From positions 23,066,846 through 23,130,845 of the forward strand of contig NC_088779.1 in assembly GCF_954871325.1 (NCBI RefSeq): a stretch of DNA of 64,000 bases. Reading direction: 5' to 3'. The notes beneath the pieces were generated by a model. The model worked only from the letters and a program-made list of their open reading frames with translations. It made no database searches and had not been told where the DNA came from. This DNA comes from Gordionus sp. m RMFG-2023 (lineage: Eukaryota; Nematomorpha; Gordioida; Chordodea; Parachordodidae). The first letter of the stretch is position 1. The number at the start of each line of letters is the position of its first letter. Both the position numbers and the translations under genes were made by a program. Shown here in pieces: positions 1 through 11,436 of the stretch.

Positions 1-479
1 CTACAAATAACTTTTTGTTTTAATTTCAGATGTAATATTATATTATTTTCAAAATTCGTTGGTGTATTATGTCAATAAAATTTATATATTAATAAATAAA
101 CATTAGAATTGCAGTACATGATTTACACTTACGTTTTTATTCCAATAATCCTATTATAATCAGTATAATATTCTTATATTTTTATTAATCAGCACCATAT
201 AAATATGATGGAACGGTATATTTAATTTTTAAATATTCCATTATCTCAAATAACAATATCTCAGTATATTTAGCAAAGATAGGCGCCTTAAAAATCTTTA
301 AATATAAATAAGAATATGCTGCTTAATAATTAAAGTAATATATATTTTATTAATTTTATATATGATTTAAAGAAAAATCTATTGATATTATAATAGATTT
401 ATAACTCAGTGAAATGAATTTTAAAAAAAATACGCTTGAATTTATTAATTATATTTGTGATTTTTATATTGTTCTTAAA
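1..479. other. AT-rich flank, no gene seen
   Basis: Very AT-rich sequence with no open frame of note on either strand. It lies downstream of the Ty3/gypsy remnant in that element's orientation, so a terminal repeat could have been here, but I could not match it to a partner near 3730-4500. Confidence 0.4.
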
Positions 480-3400
480 AAGAAACGTTTTGAATTCAGA
501 TCCAGTAAACTGAGTACCGTTATCCGAGACAATGTAACGAGGTAAACCAAATCTAGAGAAATAATTACGCAGATTATTTATTACACTCGTCGAATTAATA
601 ATTTAAAATGGCAACTTCAACCTATTTGGTGAAAGCGTCTACACAAATTAACCAATACTTTCCAGATACGAGGCCTGTCAAATCAATGTGTGTTCGATCC
701 CAAGGTCGGGTAGAAATGTTCCAATTGTATAATGGCACTTTTCTGGCTCTCGGTCTTCCTTCCTGACAACTCTTGCAGCATTTAACGAACTCTTTAACAT
801 CATGATCAAGATTTGTCCAGAAAACTATCTACTAAAGATTTCATCCCCACTATCTCATGATGTCCTCGATGAATAACATTCAAAACCTCCTTCTTTAGAT
901 TATTGGGAAATAAAAATTCTATCATTGTAAAATAATAATCCTTCTTTAAACGAAATATTATCTTTAATTAAAATTAATTTTTTTTAAATCTCCGAATAAT
1001 TATTTATATTATCAATATGCCAATGATTTTTAATTAATTTAACAATCTCTTTCAGATTGCTATCATTGATCGTTTCACTTACGACTTTACTTCGAGCGAA
1101 CGATAAATCTTCTATTAAATTGATTTTTACTTCTCTAATTTCATATTCGAATTTATTTTAACTCCAATTTTTCTCTCTCTACTCCAAACGAGACAGAGCG
1201 TCGGCGCATCTTTTTTGATTATCCGGCCTATGAATTATCTCATAGTCTTAATTTAAAAGCCTAGTCGCCCACCGTATTAAACTGTTATTTGTTATCTTAT
1301 TTAGGTCTCTTTTATCACCTAAGATATATTTTAAAGGTTTATAATCTGTAACCAAAATAAATTGTCTTACATAAATATGTTGATGAAACTTATCAATAGC
1401 GAACATGATCGCCGGAGCCTCCCTATCAATGGTGGCGTAATTCTTTTCAGCCGCCAAAAGTGCCCTCGATGAGTAAGCAATCGATTTCTCCTCGATGCGT
1501 AAGCAATCGATTTCTCCTCGATGCGTAAGCAATCGATTTCTCCTGGACAGTAAGAAATCGGTTTGCAATAACAGCCTAGACCACACTACAGGAATATCGG
1601 CTGAATAGGAAATTATTGTATATTCTTTTGATAATATTTTTTGACTCTATTAAATATTTCATTTTCTTTATCTGACCAAAACCAACTCATATTTTTACTC
1701 GTTAGTCGATGTAAAGGCGCACAAATTTAATGTAAATTTTTTATAAACGACTCATGGTAATTCACCATTCCAAGAAACGAACGTAATTCTTTCACATTAG
1801 ATAGTGTTATAATTTTTTATGGCATTAATCTTATCTTCTGTAGATGAATTCCGAATTCGTCAATAATGACCTAAATAAGTAACTGACTTTTCTCCAATTC
1901 TAATTTTATCGGTCGTCATTGTCAATCCATTATCAAATCTTCTTAATACTTCTTCTAGATTAACTATATGATCAAAATTATTCTCGCCTGCAATAATTAG
2001 GTCCTCTAAAAATACACTAACAATAGGAATTCCCTTTGATAGGTTTTGCATAAAGTGTTGAAATATTATCGGGGCGCTAGTCAACCCAAAAGGGATTCTT
2101 TGGTGTTAGTAGTAACCGACATGAATCGAAATTAAAGGTCCCTACATTCTGGACTAACTCCGAATTGTAAGCATCTCTAAATCTATCGTTGAAAATAATT
2201 TACCACCCGCTATCCTATTTGTCAGGTCGACAAAAGTTTGTAGTAAATCGTTATCTATCGTGAAATATTTGTTGATTGTTAAACGAAAATCTCCGCATAT
2301 CCGCACGGCTCCGGATTTCTTTAAAATATTAACCTTTGGCGTAGCCCAAGTAATTGGAGTTATTGTTGGATCCACCTTCTCGATAATGCCTTCATCTAAA
2401 TGTCTGTACAACTCAGCTTCAACGGTTTGACGCAACGGAAATGGAATTCTTCTAGACGGTAGCGCAATTGGTACTGTGTTTGGTTGTATCTTGATGATGG
2501 CTTCCTGTAATTTTATTTGTCCTAATTTTTTTTAAAAAACTTGCGGAAATTTTGAAATAATAGTATTTAAACTGGAAAAGTTCATATTTATATTATTAAT
2601 TCGAACTTCTTCAGGAAGTTTTATATCAAATTCTCTAAGAAAGGTCATTCCAATAATAAGGGAATTCTCACCTTTAACTACCCAAATAGGTAAAATTTTG
2701 AAATATTCTTTACTTCAACTTCTACTAAACATTTACTCATTACTTCGATCTTGATATGGTTATATCCCACTAATTTATAAGCAGGTGATAATGATAGATT
2801 GCCTATGCGACTCCAGGTAACCTCATCTATCACACTACATGCCGCACCGGTATCAAATTCCATAGTAAGCTGCAGCCCATTTATCTTCGCATCGATTGTA
2901 GCCTTATTAGCAAAAGACAAGCGAGGTGTCCTTTGGTAAAATCTTTAGTATAGCATGCGTTCTACACTCTTCGCTATGTAGTTCCGCACCTAAAGCATAT
3001 TACCTTTTTTGGCTGAAATTAGGTAAACTTGATTTATAATTATTATGATTGAATTTGTTAGCATTATAATAATAATTATTATTGAATTTATAACCTTATT
3101 ATAATTATTATTTCTAAAATATGTATTTTTGGAACTTTGCGTAGGCTTTTTTAATCATTTTATTAACTTCTCCCAGGGTTCCTTCTCCAATGAAGATAGC
3201 GCGATTGCTAAACGCACAGTATCCTCAAAAGTAATATTTCCTTCGGTATATTTTGACCAAAGTTCTTTGTCCAGCTCAGGCAACTTTACTTTTAAGATAA
3301 AATGTCTGTTAAGAGTTCACCAACCGGCGATTTAAAATACATAAGAGCAAATACTTTTCAATTTGAATAAAGATAATAGTGTAACTGCTTCTTATGTATA

Positions 3401-3730
3401 AAAATTTAGCGATGTAAAAAAATATTCGAAAAATCTAATATTTTTTCTAAATTGTCAAGTAAAATTGGATAATTTATGTTATCTTGGTAATTAGGAAAGT
3501 AAAAATTTTAAATTTTAATTAAATTATCAGTGCCTATTAAGGCTAATTAAATCTTTTTTTATTTTGATTAACAATATTTTTTACTTTGAAAATGAGTTCC
3601 ATATTATATAGGTAATCCTGAATATTAAGTTTTTCTTTGACGAATTCTGGAATATGAAATTGAGTAGGTGTTGATGTTTCTTCGTTTTTCTTTGAGAATA
3701 TCTTCTTTGAGTCTTCGTTGGGCATAATAT
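480..3730 (-). mobile_element. Ty3/gypsy LTR retrotransposon, broken fossil copy
   Basis: A gag-pol region reads on the minus strand. In element order the parts are: a possible gag N-terminus (about 3543-3725), a zinc-knuckle-like stretch near 2980-3010, a retropepsin-like protease with a DTGA active-site motif (about 2678-2920), reverse transcriptase (about 1860-2435), RNase H (about 1248-1586), and an integrase zinc-binding/core segment (about 600-860). This order (protease, RT, RNase H, integrase) is that of the Ty3/gypsy group. The copy is clearly broken, with several interruptions between the parts, and no pair of terminal repeats was recognised, so it is an old, immobile fossil. Confidence 0.85.
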
Positions 3731-4890
3731 AATTTTAACCTTTATATTTAATACATCTCTAAAAGAAAATAACTCATCGCCAAATGAAATGTTTGATAAA
3801 ATAGTATTTATTTAAGTATAAAATATATTATATGTTTGAAATAAGAAAATATATACCCATATATACTTTTACAAATTTTTTTTATCTATTTAATCTATTA
3901 CAATAAATTGGCTTAAACCCAAATATAAAAAATACAATTTATGTTTATTTTAATAAACTCTTTTTTAAGCATAAAATTTATTAAAATTGTGGTATTTTAC
4001 CCGATGTCATTATTCAAAGGTATTTTTCCCGGTATCTTTGCCCATGGGTAATTTTATTCGACAATATTTTTGTCCAGGGTATATTTCCTCGGGTTTTTTT
4101 TATCCAGAATATTTAGTTTAGGATGTGTCTAAAGTGTTTAGTTTAGAGAAACCTAGTAACACAACTGTTATTAATCGCTGTTTATTATATAGGCAATATA
4201 AAGATTTATAAAACTTCAAAATTTAAAAAAGTTAATTATATTTTTAAATGAAATTAAAATTATAATATGGTTATTTTTTTATTGCCATAGATATGGATAA
4301 TATTATAACCGAAATTGAAATAAATAATGATCGCAATCCCTGCATAATTATAGTAAAATAACGTATATAATATATCGTATGTTAGTAAAATATTGGATCC
4401 AATATTATTTTGATACGTTTCACTCCTTATATTTTTCTGCATTTTTCTGTCAGAATTGTTTTTATTTTTTATAAAGTATAGATAAAAACCTATCATTAAT
4501 CAGTTTGATAATTATTTTAATCAGTAATAGTGAAATAAATGGTTAGTTAAGATTTGTTTTTTTAAATTATATTTTGCTCCTAAAATAAAAGTATTAAAGT
4601 GGCATGTTATGTGGGTCGTTTTTTTGTGTTAAATTGTAAATTCATTCATTTTTGGGTTTTTTTGATTATCTTGCGCAATCATTCTTTTAATATATTATTA
4701 TTCTTTGTAAAAGAAATAAAAAAGAGTAATTATAAAAATTGTTTATGTCATATGTTTTGAAATTAATTAGATTATTTATTTATTTGTAATAGATATAAAA
4801 AGAGTAAAAATTGAAAAAATGATTATTATTTTTGCTTCCTTCACAAAGCTAGAACCATAATTAAGATCAGCAAAGCTTATTTGAAAAGGA
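3731..4890. other. Intergenic AT-rich stretch with a short GTCC-type repeat
   Basis: No gene was recognised. Positions 3990-4110 hold several diverged copies of a short motif resembling GGTATTTTTGTCC, which recurs at 40545-40640. The rest is low-complexity A/T. Confidence 0.4.
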
Positions 4891-4894
4891 TGAC

Positions 4895-5330
4895 AATCAC
4901 CGTCATTAAGTATATTCACTATAAACAAGCTTACCTCACAAACCTATACCTATCCCCCTAAAAATTCATATTTTTAATTGCAGTGGTACTCCCTTTATAT
5001 ATTTTCAAAAGAATAACTTAAATTAGCAAAACTCTGTAACCAACTATCAAAGATTTGTGAATATAAAGTTTTACGTTTTAGAACATTTACAAAAAACCCT
5101 CATTTACAATAAACGCAATATTATAGTATATTGTTCGGAATGAATATGAGTTAGCTAATATCAGGTCCCATTTAAAAGTTAGCAGAATATTATACAGAAA
5201 AGGATTTTTTTGAAAATCAATATATTATCTACAAAAATGTAATGGATAACATTCTAAACAATTATACCCTACTCCCTAATTAATCCCCCCCCCTTCCCCC
5301 GCTGATATTGACCACGGTGGTAATATCTTT
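4895..5330. mobile_element. MITE, degraded copy of the 15098-15325 family
   Basis: The right part (about 5220-5310) matches the inner right part of the MITE at 15098-15325: AAAAATGTAATGGA, then TATA-rich sequence, a CCTAC step and a C-run before a GCT end. The left end is less clear. I infer a degraded relative; limits are approximate. Confidence 0.4.
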
Positions 5331-5779
5331 ATGGAAATCCAAATGAACAAAACCTAACAGGGGAAGTGTTAAGTTAACTACTGGAAGGACAAAAATTTTG
5401 AAAGTTGGAAAAGCGACAGGACAGGACCGACTGTGGCATTTAAATTTTAAGGGAATGAATAGTTAATATTCACATAAATATAGTAAGGAATAATGAAAAA
5501 AGATAAAATAATATTTAGATTTTTATTTTATGTTATTAATAAATTATTGTTGTTAAATCTTTATTCTTTTAATTCGCGAATTTTGATCGGTCATAGTTTA
5601 ACTTAATAAAAATTCTTTGCACTCCGGCAATCAGATGAGTTGATAAATAAATGAAAAATCAAATTATTTTCTGCCCCGCTCTTTTTCTTAAAGCCTATGG
5701 AGGTCTGTAACATTTTTCGAAATGTTGCGCGTTCAAGTACGTGTGGCTTGCGCACAATCGTGTAGAGGGTAGACGACTA

Positions 5780-6030
5780 AATAATAGTTTTAGTCGAAAA
5801 ATTCGACTAAAAACTTTAGCAACTAAATTAGTCTATTAGTTGACTAATTTGGTCGACTAATTTAGTCGACTAAAACGATTAATATAGTCGACTAAAGCGG
5901 CTAATTTATTCGACTAAAACGACTAATATAGTCGACTAAAGCAATCGACTAAAACGACTTTAGATTAATTTAGTGGACTAAAAGAACTAATTAAGTCAAC
6001 TAAAATTACTAATTAAGTGACTAAATTAAG
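5780..6030. repeat. TAGTCGACTA subterminal palindrome cluster, left side
   Basis: Ten or more copies of GTCGACTAA and close variants (AGTCGACTAAAACGACTAAT) are spaced at roughly 12-25 bp. A shorter mirror cluster lies at 10205-10285 just inside the other end. Such subterminal motifs are typical transposase-binding sites in hAT elements. Confidence 0.7.
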
Positions 6031-6032
6031 TC

Positions 6033-7258
6033 ATAATCATTATTTTTGAACTTTTTTTAAATTTTTTAGGTAAAAATATATGTTGTAAAGATGTAAAAAT
6101 AAAATTTCAGTGAAGATGTACCATCATAGAAAAATTTAACAAAATCGTTATTTTTGAAAAGTAAATAGGTGAAAATTTATATATTATAAATGTGTTATAA
6201 TAAAATTTCAGTGAAGATGTACCATATAAAAGTGACAATTGTCATAATCGTTATTTGTGAACTTTTTTGAATTTATTTAAAACAAATAGGTAAAAATATA
6301 TATTGTAAAGATGTTAAAATAAAATTTCAGTGAGGATGTACTATAGAAGAGTGACAATTGTCATAATCGTTGTTTTTTAACTTTTTTAATTTTTTTTAAA
6401 GTAATTAGGTAAAAATATATATTATTAAAATAAAATTTCAGTGAGGATATAGCATAGAAAAGTGACAATTGTCATAATAGTTATTTTTGAACTTTTTTGA
6501 ATTTTTCCAAAGCAAATAGGTAAAAATATATATTGTAAAGATGTTAAAATAAAATTTCAGTGAAGATGTACCATAGAAGAGTGACAATTGAATCGTTATT
6601 TTTTAACTTTTTTTAATTTTTTTAAAGTTAGGTAAAAATATATATTGTAAAGATGTTAAAATAAAATTTCAGTGAAGATGTACCATAGAAGAGTGACAAT
6701 TGAATCGTAAATTTTTAACTTTTTTTAATTTTTTTAAAGTTAGATAAAAATATATATTGTAAAGATATTAAAATAAAATTTCAGTGAAGATGTACCATAG
6801 AAGAGTGACAATTGAATCGTTATTTTTTAACTTTTTTTAATTTTTTTAAAGTTAGGTAAAAATATATATTGTAAAGATGTTAAAATAAAATTTCAGTGAA
6901 GATGTACCATAGAAAAGTGACAATTGTCATAATCATTATTTTTTAACTTTTTTGAATTTTTTTAAAGTATAAATAGGTAAAAATATATATTGTAAAGATG
7001 TTAAAATAAAATTTCAGTGAAGATGTACCATAGAAATGTGACAATTGTCATAATCGTTATTTTTTATCTTTTTTTAAAGTAAATAGGTAAAAATATATAT
7101 TGTAAAAATGTTAAAATAAAATTTCAATGAAGATTTACCATAGAAAAGTGACAATTGTCATAATCATTATTTTTTAACTTTTTTGAATTTTTTTAAAGTA
7201 AATAGGTAAAAATATATATTGTAAAGATGTTAAAATAAAATTTCAGTGAAGATGTACC
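6033..7258 (+). repeat. Tandem array, ~115-bp unit, about 11 copies
   Basis: Each unit reads approximately ATAATCGTTATTTTTGAAC, then TTTTT-rich sequence, AAATAGGTAAAAATATATAT, TGTAAAGATGTTAAAATAAA and ATTTCAGTGAAGATGTACCA, then TAGAAAAGTGACAATTGTC. Units vary by small deletions. The array stops at a GATGTACCAT step where the transposase region begins. The same unit recurs inverted at 9650-10195. Confidence 0.85.
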
Positions 7259-7260
7259 AT

Positions 7261-8066
7261 TCCCCGAATACTACGGTGCCCCCTTGGCCGATTACATAAT
7301 CCATCAAAGAGGAAGGAACAAAAAGGATGATTAGGAATTAAAATCTAAAATTATACCGCTACTAGAACATAATAATGGATTGACGATAAAAAATATAGTG
7401 GAAAATTTACCACCTCATCTCAAAATGAGTGATTCGGGAATATCTAGATGCCTTAAATCAATGGGATGGAGCAGGAAAAGGATTGGAAAAGAACCCGATA
7501 GACGGAATTCTCCAGATGTTATAAATATTCGTAAAGAATATTGCCTAAATATGATGAACGTGCCATTTCAAAATATATTCTATTTAGATGAAACAGGCTT
7601 CAATTCCCACGTCATTTCCCACTGTAGATGGGCACCTCTGGGAAAGAGGCCATCCGTCAAACTCCCTTCAAAGGGGAAAAAAGTATCGGTTTTATGCACC
7701 ATAGGAATTAATGGTTTCAAAAAATACATGGTTATAGACAGGGCATTTACATCAATAAAATTCAAAACTTATCTGGATGAATTATCATACATTTTACCGT
7801 TGAATTCGCTACTAATAATGGATAATGCGCCCATTTACCGAGCTCATATAATAACAGAAAACTATCAAAATATAGTATATCTTCCACCCTATTCCCCTCA
7901 ATTAAACCCCATTGAGAATTTTTTTGCCGTTTTGAAAAATCAGTATCGTTCTATATATCCCAAACCCAATAACAGAATTCATATAATTGAGGCAATTACT
8001 AGCCTATTACTTAATTTCACTAATTTCAATTTCACAGCCTTCTATTCACATAGATATGATATATAG
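7261..8066 (+). pseudogene. IS630/Tc1-type DDE transposase, one in-frame stop
   Basis: The long open part starts near 7338 after a TAG codon and ends at 8066 (about 240 residues). Upstream, in the same frame from about 7268, lies a helix-turn-helix-like stretch containing HQRGRNKKDD, so the TAG falls inside an otherwise continuous protein. Downstream: a second DNA-binding segment (ISRCLKSMGWSRKRIGK), a first catalytic aspartate in YLDETGFN, a second in LLIMDNAP, and the acidic third residue in YSPQLNPIENFF. I count 30 residues between the second D and the E, shorter than the 34 typical of Tc1. The product would cut and join transposon ends in the nucleus. It lies between the two arrays, but I found no TA-flanked ends of its own. 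Superfamily is secure; activity is unlikely given the stop. Confidence 0.85.
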
Positions 8067-8718
8067 AAGAGGGAATCCGATCTATTCCTTTAAACAATTA
8101 ATTTAATAAATTATTACACTATATTATTATATAATATAGATATATTTTTTCGTTATATTATGTGCAATACAAATAGAAAAATAAATATTTTTTGATCTTT
8201 TATTATGTAAATAAAATATACATTAAATAAAGATTTCACAAGTCATTTTCGAAACTTTAATATAAGAAAGGTAAATTTGATAGAAAATAAAATAAACAAT
8301 GAAGAAATAAGTTGAAAATGATCATATGAAAAAAGTGTTTATAAAAAGTTTCGGGATAATATTATATTTTATTTATTTTGTTATTTTTTTATAATTTTTA
8401 TTTTTTTAATATTAATTTAATTGTTTATATTTTTAATAATAATTTTTCTCCAAGATAAAAAAAATAAATAGCTTAAAATATTTTTTTCTTATAATTATCG
8501 TCTAGATGGCAACAAAGGGGAGGGGAATAATTTTATATTTTTGGATATAAAATTCATTGTTTTTTAAATAATTTTTTTTTACCAAGGCAGGGGGGGGGAG
8601 GGGGTATTTTAATTTTAATTTAAGAAAAGATATTAATTTTTAGAATATACTGATGGAATAAAAAGATTAATTTTAAGAATAGTATTGTAATTGTAAAATT
8701 TTAAATCATGATTTAAAT

Positions 8719-9106
8719 CAGAGACCTGTAGAGTACCATGTGCAAGGTCCTGCCGGGATTTTTTTTAAAAAAAATTGGATTTGGGCTGGGTGGGGCCGAA
8801 TATTTTTTAAGAAAATTCGAGACGGGTCGGGTGGGCCTTAGAAATTTTTTTATATAAATTTATCAATTTTATGATTAATTTTTTATGTAAAATGTAAATA
8901 TTTTATTTTATTTATAGAAACTAGATACCATATAATAAATATCGATTAATTAGAGAAATTATAAAAATCAATTTTTGTATTTAAATTAATTCGAGCTGGG
9001 CTGATAAATTTTTTTTAAAAAAAATTTCGTTCCGTCCGGGTTAAATTTTTTTAAAAATATTTCTGGCCGGGCCGAGTCTGAAAAATTAGGCCCAATGCAG
9101 ATCACT
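8719..9106 (+). mobile_element. GC-rich MITE, degraded copy
   Basis: Starts CAGAGACCTGTAGAGTACC and continues with CCGGG/GGCCGGG blocks separated by poly-T, ending GGCCGAGTCTG...GCAGATCACT. It belongs to the same family as 42639-42866 and lies inside the composite element, downstream of the transposase. Confidence 0.6.
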
Positions 9107-9649
9107 AATTCAAAGCTATTATTTGAATATTTTGTTATACAATATTATCACCTTCTTATAGCAATTATATTGAAGTCAATATAATTGCAAAATATTAGAA
9201 GTTAAATTTCATAATTATAAAATAGTATAGGGGAGACTTGGGTTAGGTAAACCCCGGGGCTTGGAAAACCATTTAATCTCATTTTAAAATTAAATACACC
9301 AGAAGGTTAAAATTTTGTCCTAATATAGCTTTTATTAATAAATGATTGCTAAAAATTTTATTTAGAAATAAAATTTTGTGAAATTTTCAAAAGATTTTTT
9401 ACATGACAGAATTTTAATTTTTATTAAAATATATATAATAATTTATATATTTTAAATTTTATTGAAAAGTTTATAAACTCTTCTATAATTTGAATAAGTT
9501 TTATGAGTATTTATGAAATCTGGATATTATTTCAATCATGATTTGTCAATTTAGAGCTAGCGAGGTTTGCTAAACCATACACGTCAATTATGGCAGTTAA
9601 TAATAACGGGCGTAGGCTAAAGTCAGCTCGTTTCAGCAAAAAAGTTAAA

Positions 9650-10195
9650 ATAAATATTATGATAATTGTCATTTTTCTATGGTACATTTTCACTGAATTT
9701 TTATTTTAACATCTTTACAATACATATTTTTACCTATTTGTTTTAAAAAAATTTAAAAAGGTTAAAAAATAACGATTATGACAATTGTCACTCTTCTATG
9801 GTACATCTTCACTGAAATTTTATTTTAACATTTTTACAATATATATTTTTACCTATTTACTTTAAAAAAATTCAAAAAAGTTAAAAAATAACGATTATGA
9901 CAATTGTGACTTTTCTGTGGTATCTTCACTAAAATTTTAACTTTACATGTTTACAATATATATTTTTACCTATTTGCTATGAAAAAATTAAAAGTTCAAA
10001 AATAACGATTATGACAATTGTCACTTTTCTATGGTACATCTTCACTGAAATTTTATTTTAACATCTTTACAATATATATTCTTACCTATTTACTTTAAAA
10101 AAATTAAAAAAGTTCAAAAGACAATTGTCACTTTTCTATGGTAAATCTTCACATAAATTTTAACTTAATATGTTTACAATATATATTTTTACCTT
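9650..10195 (-). repeat. Tandem array of the ~115-bp unit, inverted orientation, about 5 copies
   Basis: Contains the reverse complement of the 6033-7258 unit (ATGACAATTGTCACTTTTCT, ATGGTACATCTTCACTGAAA and so on). With the left array it makes a very long, imperfect inverted repeat around the transposase. Confidence 0.85.
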
Positions 10196-10447
10196 TATGC
10201 TGACTAAGTAGATCTAACTATATTAATCGTTTTAGTCGACTATATTAGTCGCTATTAGTTGATTTCCAGTCGAAAGAACTCGACTAATTAACAACACTAG
10301 TAGAGGGCTCCTAATATTTTTTAACTTTACACCCCAATTAACTTTTATTCCAATTAGATGGAAATGAGGAAACCCTAGCGTAGCTCTGTTGTTTATTTAA
10401 CGTCAGAGGGCATATTCGCTATATATCACGGATCACGGAAATTGCAC

Positions 10448-11436
10448 ATGGCATTTCAGCAGTTACAAAACTATTATTCACCTTTGATTATAATCACTTG
10501 TAAAAATAGCTCGATAACATTGGACGTAGAGAATCGTAAAAATAATTAATATCTATCGCATTTACTTTTTAAAGAAATTAAAATAAAACAGGGAGAATAT
10601 GAAAACTTAAATAATATTACTATTTTATGCATTGAGGATTCTGATGCAGGTTTAGGTAGTGGTAGTGCAACATTAAATGCCCTCTTTTTTGCTACAGAAG
10701 TTTTGAGTTCTGAAAATGGATACAATGTATTATATTATTTAGTTTAAATATGCATAAATGTTATAGGTAATATCAAATGATGTTTTGGAAAAAAGATTAA
10801 TAATCATTATTCATATGGTAAACTTGTTTAATGCATATTATTATTTTCTTAAATTAAAGGGTGAAAATTGTATTACCAATCCTTATTCTCCAGCATTTTC
10901 TTATGTCCCTGTATCAAATAATATAGACAATGCTATTAATGGTAGTCATAACAAATGCCTGATTAACCTTATGAATCTAATTGACACCTTACTGTACAAA
11001 TTAACTAATAACAAAGCTTTACATGGGGTTTGGGTTTGTAGTACATCTATGATATTAAACATTCCAGAACCTATGAGTAGATATTTTCTCATTTATTTCA
11101 ATGCTAAAGAGATTTCCAATATAAATTACATATTTTATGGTCTAAATATTTATCTTAATCTTTTGATGCAATTGAACATTAATTTATAAGATATGATTTA
11201 CTTCAATACCTTTCTAATTTTAAACCATAATTGAATTTTATACAATTTGCATCTAATTTAATTAATTGAGTTTTATAAAATTATTAATTTTTTTCATATT
11301 ATTTATATAAATTAAATATTTAGCTATCATTGATGATGAATGCCAAATTATAACAATACCTAAACCAATAGAATATGTAGCTAACTCACATGGATTTTAT
11401 ATTTTGGATGAGAAGGTGAATGATATTTTTTATATT
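10448..11436 (+). CDS. FCSK: FCSK exons 1-5: N-terminal sugar-nucleotide-transferase-like part
   Basis: Residues 1-228. [12 protein letters not shown] (residues ~55-65, exon 2) matches the G-S-G-x-A-T-x-N-A-L loop that opens the pyrophosphorylase-like domain of fucokinases. [10 protein letters not shown] and HMG follow in exon 3. [14 protein letters not shown] (residues ~153-166, exon 4) matches the family's GVWVCSTDM segment. Exon 5 has [10 protein letters not shown], matching the NHGVYLTDPQ segment. Introns 1, 2 and 3 are only 39, 40 and 42 nt; intron 3 contains no in-frame stop, so it would add 14 residues if retained. The intron 4 donor (GTCTAA) is weak. The exon 5 end was chosen so that NDIFYI stays in frame. 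Confidence 0.9.

Larger units (their letters stand above)
5770..10299. mobile_element. 4.5-kb composite DNA transposon, hAT-like target duplication, inverted tandem arrays
   Basis: Exact 8-bp direct repeats GTAGAGGG flank it (5762-5769 and 10300-10307). The right end, read inward, is TAGTGTTGTTAATTAG, matching the terminal 12-mer of the hAT copies at 53642 and 58147. The left end is TAGACGACTAAATAATAG, so the terminal repeats are imperfect. Inside each end are many copies of the palindrome TAGTCGACTA (5780-6030; 10205-10285). Inside these are tandem arrays of a ~115-bp unit in opposite orientation. The core holds an IS630/Tc1-type transposase and a GC-rich MITE. The 8-bp duplication says hAT, but the only transposase is not hAT, so the element is either a non-autonomous hAT carrying a nested Tc1-type copy or a chimera. 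It ends 148 bp before the fucokinase start codon. Confidence 0.75.

Noticed and set aside
3129-3335. Plus-strand open frame of 68 codons
   Set aside because: It lies antisense within the gypsy remnant's gag region and resembles no protein.
7580-7765. Minus-strand open frame
   Set aside because: Antisense shadow of the IS630/Tc1 transposase.
5768-10301. A plain TA target duplication for the composite element
   Set aside because: A TA can be read at both ends, but the exact 8-bp GTAGAGGG on each side and the hAT-like right tip make an 8-bp duplication the better reading.
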